From Aurelia coerulea (lineage: Eukaryota; Cnidaria; Scyphozoa; Semaeostomeae; Ulmaridae): a stretch of 64,000 bases of DNA. The translations under genes were made by a program, and so were the position numbers. Positions 35,713-49,200 of the stretch are shown one piece after another. The stretch's first letter is position 1. The number at the start of each line of letters is the position of its first letter. The DNA is taken from contig CM076943.1 of NCBI GenBank assembly GCA_039566865.1, positions 19,812,501 through 19,876,500 on the forward strand. The letters run 5' to 3'. The notes under the pieces are model-generated. The model worked only from the letters and a program-made list of their open reading frames with translations, made no database searches and was not told the origin of the DNA.

Positions 35713-35945
35713 CGAACATTGACCTCTGCAGCATTCAGAGCAATAATTTGGGTTTGATTTGGAAAGACAAAAAAAATCCACCCTGCAAGAGCATAGGAGA
35801 AAGGTGTTGTCTTTGTTTATGTGCAACATGGCTTGATGCAGATAGATTTTGAAATCAAATTTTCATTAGTTATCGATTAAAAAGTTGACAACGCCACAAG
35901 CAAAAATTGGAGAAACTGTACAACTCTTCATAAATTTGCAATAAA

Positions 35946-36750
35946 TACCGGGTGTCTTGCAATTGGTTTTAGAATTAGTAAATTCAGCTCTTTTCAGCGC
36001 TGCCTGGTTTTGAAGCATACTGCAGAAAGCACTGATGATTACCAGATATATCTATTTGTATAGTAAACTTGTAGTTTGGTCACAAAGAAATGCAAACTAA
36101 TATTGCAGACTTGAAAGGACAAGTCCGGGGTTGGAATAATTGTTGATGAAATGAAAGATTACAATGTTGTGAATGGTGTGTAGTACTTTTTTTCAACCTT
36201 CTCTTTCTTTTCTCTGCGAAATTGCGTATTTCAATCTGTGAAATGAGCGAAATGACGTCATTATTTATGACGTCATTTGGCTCACTTCGCCCTCGACCAA
36301 AACGAGGCTGTTTTCCCGCCAAACCCTCAAGTACTTTCCGACGTCACAATCGATCCTCCAAACCGAGGCTAGCCTTATCGCGCACTCTTACAAAATGGCG
36401 ACGACATTGGGCCTTACTTAACAGAAAGAGACCTCAAAACTTGGAAAGAACTCACAATTGGTGTTCAGCAGTTGGTAAGGTTGCTTTTTGACATTAATTG
36501 TAGAAACCCTGGACTTGTCCTTGAAGGATAATGAATAATCTCAGTTTCGTGGCAAGGTTAACAATGTTGCTTATAGAATATAGCTCAGAATGAGGTTTTC
36601 CAACGCATTATTTAATGCTCTTTAAGAAATGAAAACTAACATTTCATCATCTTTAAAAATATTTGGAACATTGAAAATTTCATCATTTGTTTGATAATCG
36701 AGTTTTGGCGATTTTTTAAACGGGAGTACTTTTTATTGGGACACCCGGTA
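35946..36750. mobile_element. TA-flanked GGGACACCC MITE with a nested element
   Basis: Ends TACCGGGTGTCTTG and the complement TTGGGACACCCGGTA. It is longer than the 522-bp copy because another inverted-repeat element (36111-36525) sits inside. Confidence 0.7.
36111..36525. mobile_element. Nested element with AGGACAAGTCC ends and a double CRE
   Basis: Left TTGAAAGGACAAGTCCGGGG, right CCTGGACTTGTCCTTGAA. It contains two TGACGTCA palindromes at 36253-36260 and 36268-36275. Target duplication not identified. Confidence 0.6.
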
Positions 36751-36986
36751 GAGACTCAACGAAAATTATGCACATTCCGAGATAGATAATAAATGATGAT
36801 TTGATGAAAAAGGTTTCAAATCAATCTGCACAATCAATTTACCTTGGAGAAACATCTTTCGCCTGTGCTGTCTGCAGGTTCTAGCGAATGGCAGGTTACC
36901 ATATCGGAAATAAAAAGAATCCAATAACTTTACTATCAACATTTAAACAAATTAATATATACAATCATTAAAATAGAAACAACGAC

Positions 36987-37292
36987 TTAAATTGATTCAG
37001 AACCAGCATCATAATTGTCACTCGCTGAGTCACTTTCCTGTTTCCTGATCGCGTCATTCGCAGGTTGGGCCATTTCTACCTTTATTTCGGTTCTTGCATC
37101 CCTCCAAGACATGATTTTCTTCACTGCTGGCTTTTCGTTCAATCTGACGTACTTCGCTAATTGCTCAAAGAGATCATTAGCTGATACTACGCCACATTCT
37201 GCTCTGGTCTCTTCAACAACTTCTAATTTGTTGACATCTTTGCAATGTCCGAAAGCTTCATTTAAATATTCGCTTGCATGAGCATAATGACC
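36987..37292 (-). CDS. TTC29: TTC29 exon 8: last repeat and tail
   Basis: Residues 388-488. Begins GHYAHASEYLNEAFGHCKDV, directly after IYNSM of exon 7, and ends GSESI with TAA at 36987-36989. Acceptor TTTCATCTTCCCAG. Possible AGTAAA poly(A) signal about 60 bp downstream (weak). Confidence 0.93.
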   Translation of the reverse strand, partial: GHYAHASEYLNEAFGHCKDVNKLEVVEETRAECGVVSANDLFEQLAKYVRLNEKPAVKKIMSWRDARTEIKVEMAQPANDAIRKQESDSASDNYDAGSESI

Positions 37293-40200
37293 CTGGGAAG
37301 ATGAAAGGCACAGTCTATAACGGGTGGGTCAAAATGAATTGAAACGTTTAGTGAGCTGTGGAATAAAAAGTACGTGGATGATATTCAAAATTAAAATGTT
37401 AATCTATCAGTCCAAGGCTAACATAGATGGGAAAATTTGTTTGGCCAAAGCCTCATTAGACTTACGACGATGAGTCTCTTGTTCCTTGTGCTCTTTGACT
37501 TCAAGATGGCGCTTCAGTCAACAGAGACTCATAATATTACTCTGAAAAACCTGACCCTATTAGGCCTAATATGCTGGGATTCCTAGCATACCAATCAGAT
37601 TGCGAGATTTGGCAAAGAACAATCAGTTTCGAACCTTCAATTCGATTGACGCAGCTTACTAAATTTGAAGTAAGTTGCTGCGGCAGGTACTTGAAGATTT
37701 CTCTGATATGTTTTGATCTTAAATTGTAGCATTAAAAGACTTATTTTGCACTCACCAGGTAAAGTGAACTTTCTTCTTCAAATGAATACCAAGTTTTATT
37801 GATTAAGTGTCTGCTTACCGTGGTTTCTATCGCATTTCCTTTCTGAGGAGTGACCTTTGAACAGAGTCGAAGCAGTCGTTCGATCCAGATTCGATCAATC
37901 GAATGCAGAAGATAGGGTCAGGTTTTTAACTGTTTCATTATGAGTCCCTGTGAGCAAGGTACCGCAGGGATACAAGGGACTCATCGTCATAAGTCTAAAG
38001 CCTCATATTCTAGAATAAACAATTAGGAAAATGCTGGTAAATGCTTTGTATGGGAATGAGAATTCCACATTCGATTGTGAACCATGATCTACTTGCCAAA
38101 TACTACTTACCAAATAGTGCAAATCGGTTGGGTGGCTCTTAGGGTGCGGTTTTGCGGGCGTGTGGTACATCTTTCCTGATTCACCAGGTAGATTTATTTC
38201 TTTCTGTATTAATTGCCGCAGGGTTGTCATAGTCTATTGCTCCCCGTGGCATTATCGTCCTTGTAGTGTTTCGTAGAGTAATTAGTAGGTAGCGTCATAA
38301 GTAATTGTCTTGTAAAATTTATAATGGAATAAAAAAAATCTACTTGCCATTGAAACTTAAATGTAATCCTTTTTTTTAGTTTCAGAAATAAAATTTAAAT
38401 GTCAATGGATACCAAATCGTGGACCACAATCAAACGTAGAATTCTCATTCCCAAACAAACCTCTTGCTAGCATTTTCCTTATTTTGTGGGTCTAAAAGAT
38501 GAATGATTTTGCCAAACAAAATTTTCGCATCTATAAAGTGGTGACTGATACAGTAACGGTTTGGTTCTGAATATCTTTGACATAATCTTTACTCCACAGC
38601 CCGCCAAACATTTGAACTTTACTTGAATCACCTGATATAATTTACAGAACGATGATGCAATTGTCTCAGTTTCGGCTATTCACAAGTATGTTCCTTTGCC
38701 TCGAAACTTAATACAAATGTTACGCTTTTGACCATTAAATTGATGCGTCATTTTCGTTAGCATTTTAGTTGGAAGATATCAGCTCTCAAGGCCAGACTTG
38801 AATAAACGTTAATTAATTGTTTACGTTCAGCCAGTTTCTCTCAGGATCATATCTATCAGTCAGTACCTTTAGATTTACATCCGAAAATTGACTGAATCCC
38901 TTCACCAACTAGGCAAAAAATTGTTCTAGGGGCAGCTAGGTATTTGCTTCCATTTCACGATCGCATAAAGTTTTTTGAAGAGTCGATATATTTTTTTCAA
39001 ATGTTTCAACAAGACAAAACAATATTTTTTCGCTGTTAAGAGCAAACTTAAATCATTGAAATAATATTTGGTAGGATAGCCAGGTGTCTATCAAACATTG
39101 TAAGTCGTTTGGCAGGTCTTCAATGATCACAGATAATCGTTAGGCTGCTAAATGTGCCTTGATGTTCATTCATTAGGTACATGATATCAATGATCTTTCT
39201 CTCTTGAAAAAGGTCTTGGATAAAAACAATTAGAAAATCACTTGTAACGCGAGAACGAAACGACCGATTTTAAGCCACTCTTGGCAAACACAGCATAGGA
39301 ATCAAATTAAAAGAAAAACGGTCAACGATTGGATAAATGCTTCTTTCGCTTGCATTAATGGCTTAACCAGGAACTCATAAGTACAACCTGGTAACGCGAG
39401 AACGATACGACCGATTTTAAGCAACTCTTGGCAAACACAGCATAGGAATCAAATTAAAAACAAAAAATAGTCGATGATTGGTTAAATGCATCTTTCACTT
39501 GCATCAATGGCTTAACCAGGAACTCATAAGTACAAAATGGTAACGCGAGAACGATACGACCGATTTTAAGCAACTTTTGGCAAACACAGCATAGGAATCA
39601 AATTAAAAATAAACGGTCGACGATTGGATAAATGCATCTTTCACGTGCATTTATGGCTTAACCAGGAACTCATAAGTACAAAATGGTAACGCGAGAACGA
39701 TACGACCAATTTTAACCAACTCTCAGCAAACACAGCATAGGAATCAAATTTATAAAAAACATTCGACGATTGGATAAATGCTTCTTTTGCTTGCATTAAT
39801 GGCTTAACCAGGAACTCATAAGTACAAAATGGTAACGCGAGAACGATACGACCGATTTTAACCAACTCTCGGCAAACACAGCATAGGAATCAAATCTTTA
39901 AAAAACATTCGACAATTGGTTAAATGCATCTTTCGCTTGCATTTATGGCTCAACCAGGAACTCATAAGTACAACCTGGTAACGCGAGAACGATACGACCG
40001 ATTTTAAGCAACTCTCGGCATACACAGCATAGGAATCAAATTTATAAAAAGCATTCGACGATTGGATAAATGCATCTTTCGCTTGCATTAATGGCTTAAC
40101 CAGGAACTCATAAGTACAACCTGGTAAGACGAGAACGATACGACCGATTTTAAACAACTCTTGGCAAACACAGCATAGGAATCAAATCTTTAAACAACAT

Positions 40201-43200
40201 TCGACAATTGGTTAAATGCACGACGTTTATCAAAATACATTCAGAGAACATCCAGGTAACAAATCTTCATTTATACGGCTTACTATCTAAAACCTTTAAA
40301 AAGAATATCTCATTACTGAATTGTAGCTGCAATGAAATCAGTTAGGAACAGATCTTAAAGTAACCATATAGGTCCATGGGAAAATAACAAGTTGCTGACA
40401 AAAGTGCACTGTGTATTATCACCAGTCAAACTACATCAACTTTCAAGCATTTCTGATCTTACCATTGAATTATAGATAGCACCAAGTCCACTGCAAGCAA
40501 ATCCCTGTGCCTCACTCTGTCCCAATCTCTTGGCGATGTCCAAATACATGGTGAGGTATTCTATTGCATTGTTGAAATCACCTTGCCTGCAGAAAAGGTA
40601 AAGAAACTTCAGAGAAAAGAAGGTATGTTATAGGCATCACAAGCAAGCTCACAAACGCGATTGAAGGGGGTACCTACCAGCAATTTTCAGCACCTATTTC
40701 TTAAAATGGTCCAAAAAAGGGCTATATAGTCTTCAGCGTACGAATAGTTACAATAATTACAATTGTACCCCGAAGGAAGTCCCTAACAGCCATACTCATA
40801 CATTCTTAGGTAAGAGATACGAATTTCTGGTAGCCATTTGCTCTCTTGAGTATGGCCCTGCTCGTTGTCATTGTTATACGAAGCAGGGCACTGGATGAAA
40901 ATCTAGGTAATTTTAAAGAATTACCAAAAATAACTTCCCGCAAATAAAATTTCCATAGCTTATTAAAGCCCGCAAAACTTTAAAATTAATTTTATTGCTC
41001 TTCTCTTTTAAATGAATTGCTCGATCAAAACCAAAGGCAAATTGCTACGATTCGAAAAAGCATTTTTGCTATCATCTTGTGTTAAAATTAGACCATTCCT
41101 TGTTTCTTCTAGTGACGTCATCAAATTGCCAAATCGTAAACTATAAAAGATCTAGAAGTTTGCTTCCTACCACATTATAGACCATCAAAAACTGAGGTTT
41201 AATAACTTTTGTAAACTTGGAGCATTGCGTTCTGTTGTCTTCAAACGCGAATACGTGACTTAAGGCACTATTATGAACAATGCCATCAATTTCAAAACAT
41301 CTGCTGTAAAAAGATTGAAAATTAGCATCGAATGAATCATATCATAGTGAATAGACCTTTTAGTTTTAGCACACAAGAGCCTGCAATGAACGATATTTTT
41401 GTACATTTAATAGTAATCTAACAGATTTTTGCATAAAAGCGGATTAAATCGTCACTCGATCCAGACTCTTTCGTTGAATACATTTATTTTTATAAGAAAC
41501 TGCTCAACTCTCGGATCGCTTAAAAATCAAGAAACTCCAATATTGGGAAAATATAACTTAAGAAACCCATTAATTTCAATAAAGGAAACTCTTGTCATGT
41601 TCTTACTTCATTTTCCCTAATTTCCAGCTTCAAAATTCTCGTAAGGAACTTGAATAATGTCTAAACATTGGAAAGGCTCCAGAAAGCTTTGTTTTGAAAT
41701 GTTCACGAGGGCAGAAACTTTCAGTACTGGCTCAAATCCCGAGTTTCTCACAAAAAATACGTGCATCTGAAAAGTAGATTCTACTTACGAATGATAAGCG
41801 TCTGCAAGAGCATGGCAGGCTTGTGCCTTTCCAGTATCATCGCGAAGGACATTGCATATCTCCAGGTAATCAGCAAAATACTAGGATCAATAAAACATGA
41901 TCAGTTCTGACATGCATGAAACTTAGCTATGCAAGATTATCACATTTTAGACTTTCCCTATAAACTTATCGATACCATGTTAGAATTTATCAGGTGAAAA
42001 ATTGTCAGTGCGGTTGCACCATCAGCATTCCAGTTAGTACAGGAATGGGCCTATTTCACATTCAAATTGAATCAGTGGCAGACGATGAACAAAATCTACA
42101 TTCGCAACTAGGGCCGTGTAGGAAGCATCTAAAAATTTCGGGGGGGGGGAGCACAATACTTCAAGGGCATTTTTTCCTAAAGGGGCACTTTTTCCTTTTC
42201 CTAAAGGGGCATTTTAGAGGCAAAGGGGCAAATAGAGCTTTTACGGTAACCTTATATCTAGAAACATGATATTGTCATAAATAATTAACACAACTAGTAA
42301 TTAACAAAAGTTTCATTGAGCCTTTGCTGGACATGGCGTCAGGGATAATTTAAACTTATCGATACCATGTTAGAATTTATCAGGTGAAAAATTGTCAGTG
42401 CGGTTGCACCATCAGCATTCCAGTTAGTACAGGAATGGACAGCATAGGTTCCAAATCTTTTTCTCGGCGTAAAAAGGTTGGTGTAAAATTCAATGACCTA
42501 TTTCTTCTGTTTGAATGACTTGAAAGAAACTTTAGATATTTACCTATAATTCTACCGTTGGACTTTCCAGAAATTTGGAATATTTTTCGAAATTACAGCG
42601 TATCTTCAATTTCAACTCATTTGAGGATATGACGTCATCAAATTTCTAAATCATAAACCAGATGAGTGGCAGACTTTTGCTTGATACCATATTGTAGACA
42701 TTCGTAAACTATGGTTTTCTTCGAAATTACGTCATGTTACGTCAAACAGTTTGGAAATTACGATGGTTTTAAGTTTTTTTGAAAATTTTTCTTGAATTCT
42801 TGAGAAAGAAGAAAATCACTCTAATTCTGAAAATTTTGGAGATTTCCGAAAAGTCCAACGGTAGAATTATAGAGAAATAGCTAAAGTTTCTTTGAAGTCA
42901 TTCAGTTCAAAGAAATAGGTCACTCAATTTTACACCAACCCTTTTAAAGATTTGGAACCTATGCTGGAATGGACCTATTTCACAGTCAAATTGAATTAGT
43001 GGCAGACGATGAACAAAATCTACATTCGCAACTAGGGCTGTAGGAAGCATCTAAAATTTCGGGGGGGGGGGGGGGAGCAGCACAATACTTCAAGGGCACT
43101 TTTTCCTAAAGGGGCACTTTTTCCTTTGCCTAAAGGGGCACTTTCTGAAAATAAAAGAGGAATTTCTTTGTTTATTACAAACAAGATCTTGCAGAGGTGG

Positions 43201-46200
43201 GCACGTACCAGCCTAGGTTCCAAATCTTTAAAAGGGTTGGTGTAAAATTGAGTGACCTATTTCTTTGAACTGAATGACTTCAAAGAAACTTTAGCTATTT
43301 CTCTATAATTCTAGCGTTGGACTTTTCGGAAATCTTCAAAATTTTCAGAATTAGAGTGATTTTCTTCTTTCTCAAGAATTCAAGAAACATTTTCAAAAAA
43401 ACTTAAAACCATCGTAAATTCCAAACTGTTTGACGTAACATTACGTAATTTAGAAGAAAACCATAGTTTACGAATGTCTACAATATGGTATCAAGCAAAA
43501 GTCTGCCACTCATCTGGTTTATGATTTAGAAATTTGATGACGTCATATCCTCAAATGAGGTGAAATTGAAGATACGCTGTAATTTTGAAAAATATTCAAA
43601 ATTTCCGGAAAGTCCAACGGTAGAATTATAGATAAGTATCTAAAGTTTCTTTCAAGTCATTCAAACAGAAGAAATAGGTCATTGAATTTTACACCCACCT
43701 TTTTACGCCGAGAAAAAGATTTGGAACCTATGCTGCACGTGCCCCCCAGTGCCTTCCCGGTTCCTACGGTTATGCTCCCAGCACAGCAAGGAATCTACGA
43801 AATGCCTTTTTGATGCAAATATAGGTACAAAAACTATTCCATGCGTTGCTGCATAGTTACCGGTATGGTTGCTGCGAGCAATGTAAGCTTTTTGGGATTT
43901 AGCTCTACATCATATTGAGAATAATGATGTTCAAGGATGTATTCAAAAGGACTGGCGTCATTGTGAAAATGGCTTATTGCTTGCATCATACAGCACAACA
44001 GCTCTCTAACAATACCGTAAGAGCTCTATTAAGCCTCAAGGGGGGTTATTTAATTTCGGCCACTCCAGAGCGGGAGGGGGGGGGGTTTATTCACAAAATC
44101 AAATGACAAGGATAGATATGTTAGCTTTTCAGTTCTTTTACGCCATATTTTGCGAATTCAACATACAATTTTTCGAGTCAAATACATGAATTCGACACCA
44201 TCTTATGTCACCATATCAAAATCAACATGCAAACTTGTTTAGCTAAATAAATGGAAAGTCTTTAGTAACTTCTGGATCTTGATATAGTGGGGTGGGGGGG
44301 GGGCTAATAGAGCGGGGGCGAAACAGAGCTTTTACGGTAACCTTCTATCTAGAAACATGATATTGTCATAAATAATTAACACAACTAGTAATTAACAAAA
44401 GTTTCATTGAGCCTTTGCTGGACATGGCGTCAGGGATAATTTAAGCCTACTATCTAACAAAGTAAAATTGATGTTCATAGCTCAGAAAATTCAGATAAGC
44501 TCAAGAACCCAACTTGAGCCATGAAAGCTCAACACAGTCTACAATTGGATTGCTCTCCTTTCCAGATTTTAATTCTCCGTTTAAAGCTGGAGAGGGTATC
44601 TGACTGCTTTATATCATTGGGAAATGCCTGCCATAATCTACACCAACGAAACGATATCGTATCCAAGCCACTGCATGTAGTGCACGCTTGTGGCAATAGT
44701 AGATTGAGGCAGCTTTTTAAACCAAAAGGCCTATGTTTTTCAACAAAGATTTCCCTCGTGAAGCTAGGATTAAGCTCCCAGGGAATTGTTATGATGATCC
44801 TTTGCGTTTCATAATAAATCAGCTAATCAAAACAATTTAAATTCTTTCAGATGCAAAGAATCACGTTATGAAATTCACTGACACCATCTCTACTGCAATC
44901 ATCTATAAGAACTCGTTTCGCCTCACTTACTTAGCCTTACTACACAAGGACCCTCAATTTACGCTCATCTAATTGAAGTGAATTGTTGCTGCTGTTGTCG
45001 CTTTAGTGAGGAGGAGATTTTTGCTTTAATAGCTCAAAGAAACATTCATCTAAGTACTGATAGCTTGTTTTGCAGTGTAGCACTTCAGGAAAACTATTTT
45101 TGCGGCGTTTTAGGGTCGGTGGTTTTGAGAAAAAATACCAGGTGATTTAGGCCATGTCCGTTTCTGAAAACGTATGGCCACGAGTCGTAGTTATAGCGTC
45201 CATCAGTCTATCAATAGCGATAACCTACGGACATATAATCAGTCTATCACTTACTTTGATAGCAGTATCGGAATCACCGTAATCTTCATGCGCCTTGCCC
45301 AGTCGAAAACCAGCTTTTCCTTCTTGCATTTGATTTCCAGCTATGACAAGAAATTATAACGTTAGATTAGAATAGATATTCACACCGCATTGGGCAGGCG
45401 CGGATCCAGTGGGGACCGGGGAGGGGACCGGGGGCCGGGAGGGCAATGCCCCCAAACGTTAACGTTTCTATAAAAAACCATTGTCTTAGATAAAGAAACG
45501 AATTACTTTCAGACCTTTATTTCCTGAAATAACCATGGCACAGCTACAGTAAGAACCCGCAAAATAGAAACCAGGTTTTCCAAAACAGCCTGTTTAGTTT
45601 CCTATTAAAAGGTCATTAATCTTGAAACAGGCTGAGCACTGTGATCCAGATTTCCGTTTTAGTGTAATTAATGCCAAAAAATGAAAATTTCAGAATTGTA
45701 CAAAACTGATTTTTCTCTATTTAACCGTAGCCTGAGGTATATCAAGACGCAAAAAATTTTCAAATCGGATAATTTAGTGCTGAGAAAATATCATTTCAAG
45801 TTAGGCCTAAAAAGTGTACAGCAGGCTTCTTTTGTAGCACAGCAAGGCCCACAAATAGCACTAACTTTCAATTTCAAATTTCTTGGCTTGCACTCACTCG
45901 ATTTTCATGATCTTCGTTTTGTTTGACAGACTGAACCCTGCAGAATATGCAGTGAAAAGGTCGATTGAAAATTTCATCTTGGGATATGCAAATTTTTCAA
46001 ATCCATAATGGTAACCAATCGTTCATTAAAACTAAAGCTGAATCACGAAACGCTCCTTCAACATTGAAAACAAAAAATATATGTTTCAGAACTCTCGTAA
46101 AGCCTATTGCAGAATCAAGTTTGACCTATTGGGAACATTTTTGCAAAAGGGCTAAGTAGAATAATCTTTCAATTAATTTTGGCGAATTTTTCACGAAGGC

Positions 46201-49200
46201 CAGTGAAGAAGAAGTCTTTTTTAGCAAATTCTGTCTGTATTTGCCAATGTACTATAGACTGAACTAGATGTTCAATGAAACAAATATTTCCCTCTTATAG
46301 TAAAAAAGAGGTTAGAGATCAACTCCCTAATCATATTAGGTATCTATTTTGGTGTTTGTTCTGTTTTTCGATGTTACTAGGCGCATTTTTCACCTTGGGA
46401 TATAACAAATCATTGTAGAGTTGGCTGCATGTTTTCAAAACCTTAAAAATTAGTTAATTATGTAAAAATACTTTATACTACTATTACTAAAAAGCATGTA
46501 TTTGAAATTGTGGAGATATGATGAAATATTGCCTTTGCTAATAGGTTTTCGTCATAAAAATGCAATTTTTTACTCTGAAAAGGTACAAAACTGGTTTTCG
46601 TGAAAAATTCGCCAAAATTATTTGAGAGCTTATTCTGCTAAGCACTTTTGCAAACGTGTTGCCAATAGCTTAAACTTGATTCTGCAATAGACTTTCCGAG
46701 AATTCTGAAACATATATTTTTTGTTTTTAATGTTGAAGAAGCGCTGCGTGATTCAATTTTAGTTTTTTTAACATTTAGTTACCACTATGAATTCGCAAAA
46801 TTTCCGCATCCCAAGATAAAATTTTTAATCCACTTTTTCACTGCATACTCTGCAAGGTTTAATCTGTTGAACAAAACAAAGATCATGAAAATCGGGTGAG
46901 TGCAAGCCAGGAAATTTGAATTTGAAACTTAGTGCTATTTTGTGGCCTTGCTGTGCTTAGAAAGAAGCCTGAAGTACACTTTTTAGGCCTAACTTGAAAT
47001 AATATTTTCTCAGCACTAGATTGTCCGATTTGAAAAATGTTTGGGTTTTGATATACCTCAGGTTACGGTTAACAATAGAAAAATCAGATTGGTACAATTC
47101 TGATACTTTCATTTTTCACATTAATTACATGCCCTGGAACACTGTGCAAATTGAAAATCATTCGTTTCATTCACATTGTCAAATATTATCGTTGTGAGTT
47201 AGGATCCTCCAGTGACCTTAGCTGTTGACAAACAAGGACAGATAATGTTACAATAGAACTCGCTACTTTTCATTGACACCTGGATACAAAGCAATTTATG
47301 ATTGCAGACAAAGGGAATTCCATGCTCGGTTGGTCAAGACATAAACAAAAACAAAGCAAGCCGCAAAAATTGTCCTGAAACTTGGGTCCTTTAGATATAT
47401 CCTTCTTCTTTCGATAGGTGCTAATATTTTCTCTTGAAAACCATTTCTGAAATGCACAACGAACGCGCTAGCGACCCGAGTTTCAGGGCAATTTTTGCGG
47501 CTTGCTTTGTTTTTGCTTATGTCTTAACCAACCGAGCATGGAATTCCCTTTGTCTGCAATCATAAATTGCTTTGTATCTAGGTGTCAATGAAAAGTAGCG
47601 AGTTCTATTGTAACATTATCTGTCCTTGTTCTGTTGACATATATTTATGATCGATTTCACTCTGTTAATGATGGCAAAGACTCGTATCTCCTGATGCGGC
47701 AGTTAAAAAGTATTAATCAAGTCATCTCAATTCCACGGTAGAGCACACTTTAGCATACAAGTGAAGCTTGTAGAAACTTATTGAGCTATGAGAATTTGAA
47801 AACTTACTAGCGACAAATTTCACCTAACATTGAAATACCTTTAATTTGTGAATTTGAGAATACCTCGTTTTTCTGTCAAGTTTTCATTTCCATGGTGGTG
47901 GGGCTTATTTCAGCGATACACATTCTCAAACTGGTGCTTATGATAAACATTTCATGCTCCCTCACTTTCCAAATGATGGCTTGTTAGCTTTTGCACAAAA
48001 ATGCCAGTTTGTATGTGAGGAGAAGCATGGATTAAATGATGGGGTAAATGATATAAGATGAAGCAAAACAGGCCTTCCCCATGTTTTCCGAGAATCTGCA
48101 GGGCATGGTCACGTAAAATGTCCTGGGGGCTTCGCCCCTGGACCCCTATTTTTCTTCCAATGGCCGTCCCCAAGGTCCAATGCTGGATCCACCCCTCTGG
48201 CATCGGGTATAACTGGCTTACTAGACCTGTAGAACTCCGAAATGCTCCATAGAGAAAATCATTCAAAAAGCAACTGAAAATTTACTTACTGAACAAGGCG
48301 AATCAATAATTCTGAACTATTTTTGCGTGAAAATCAAATGCGTATATTCCTTGAATCATTTGAATCCAACCAAATTCATTTAAAATTATTGTAGGAAAGG
48401 GGGGGGGGCTCTCTCCTCAATTAGTTTACCTATTGAGAGAGCTCCTCCTTTAAGTAATTCACTCCATACAATTTATCTCATTTCTCTGTATTTGTATATT
48501 GTATTAATTTTCCTATCAATGTATTAATTTCTGTAATATCTTATTTCCTTGTAGTTTAGTAATCTGTTAGTAGAGTAATTTATAAATTGTATGTTGTGAA
48601 TTTAAAATATATGAACTGAACTGAACTGAACTGAACTGAATGGAACTGAATTGAACTGAACTGAACTGAACTGAGTGTACCCTATAAGCTTTAAAGGAAA
48701 TGTGCAATGGTAAATTGGTATGTCTATAAATAGAACAAAGAAAACACTGACAGCATTGTTTCTTTGGCTATCCATCATTCATGGCACGTGTGCTACTTCT
48801 ATTTGAAAGGGTGGTTTTTAGATATGCTATACCAACTGAAACAAAGAAGTTATTATCATTTTCTTTCCTCCAGAAGATCGAGACTTCTTTACGGCATACT
48901 GTGTGTGTGTCATACAAAAGTATCCACTTCTTGCTACAGATGATGTCATCTCTAATTAAAATCCCATTTTTCAAAATTCTTGGCGATTGTTTGCCGATTT
49001 TACAACGGCCTCTGAGTTATAAGTGATTCCTTGAAAATCAATGCAAACAAACCTACCATTTTTTGCTATTTCAAAGGCCTTCTGAAGGTATTCAATTGCT
49101 TGATCAGGATCTGCCTCCTCAATCTGTAAACAAGAAATATACAAATGATTTAAAAACAATTTTGAACCGGCCTTGTCAGGTGGCAACTGTGGCGCCACCC

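Larger units (their letters stand above)
42351..44441. repeat. Segmental duplication, copy 2, swollen by insertions
   Basis: The same start and end words as copy 1, but about 2.1 kb long because of three insertions: MITEs at 42441-42965 and 43210-43734, and a G-rich element at about 44037-44330. Away from these the two copies are close to identical. Confidence 0.88.

Noticed and set aside
36222..36491. Open frame of 89 codons on the plus strand
   Set aside because: Lies within a nested inverted-repeat element; the peptide is low-complexity and matches nothing I know.
39641..40157. Two overlapping open frames on the minus strand with similar peptides
   Set aside because: They are readings of the 146-bp tandem array.
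39232..40218. Regular repeat array resembling a CRISPR
   Set aside because: Units are 146 bp throughout with no unique spacers, and the host is an animal genome.
48058..48266. Opposing open frames around CCCTGGACCCC
   Set aside because: The sequence is the end of a dispersed repeat (GGGGCTTCGCCCCTGG) and not a gene.
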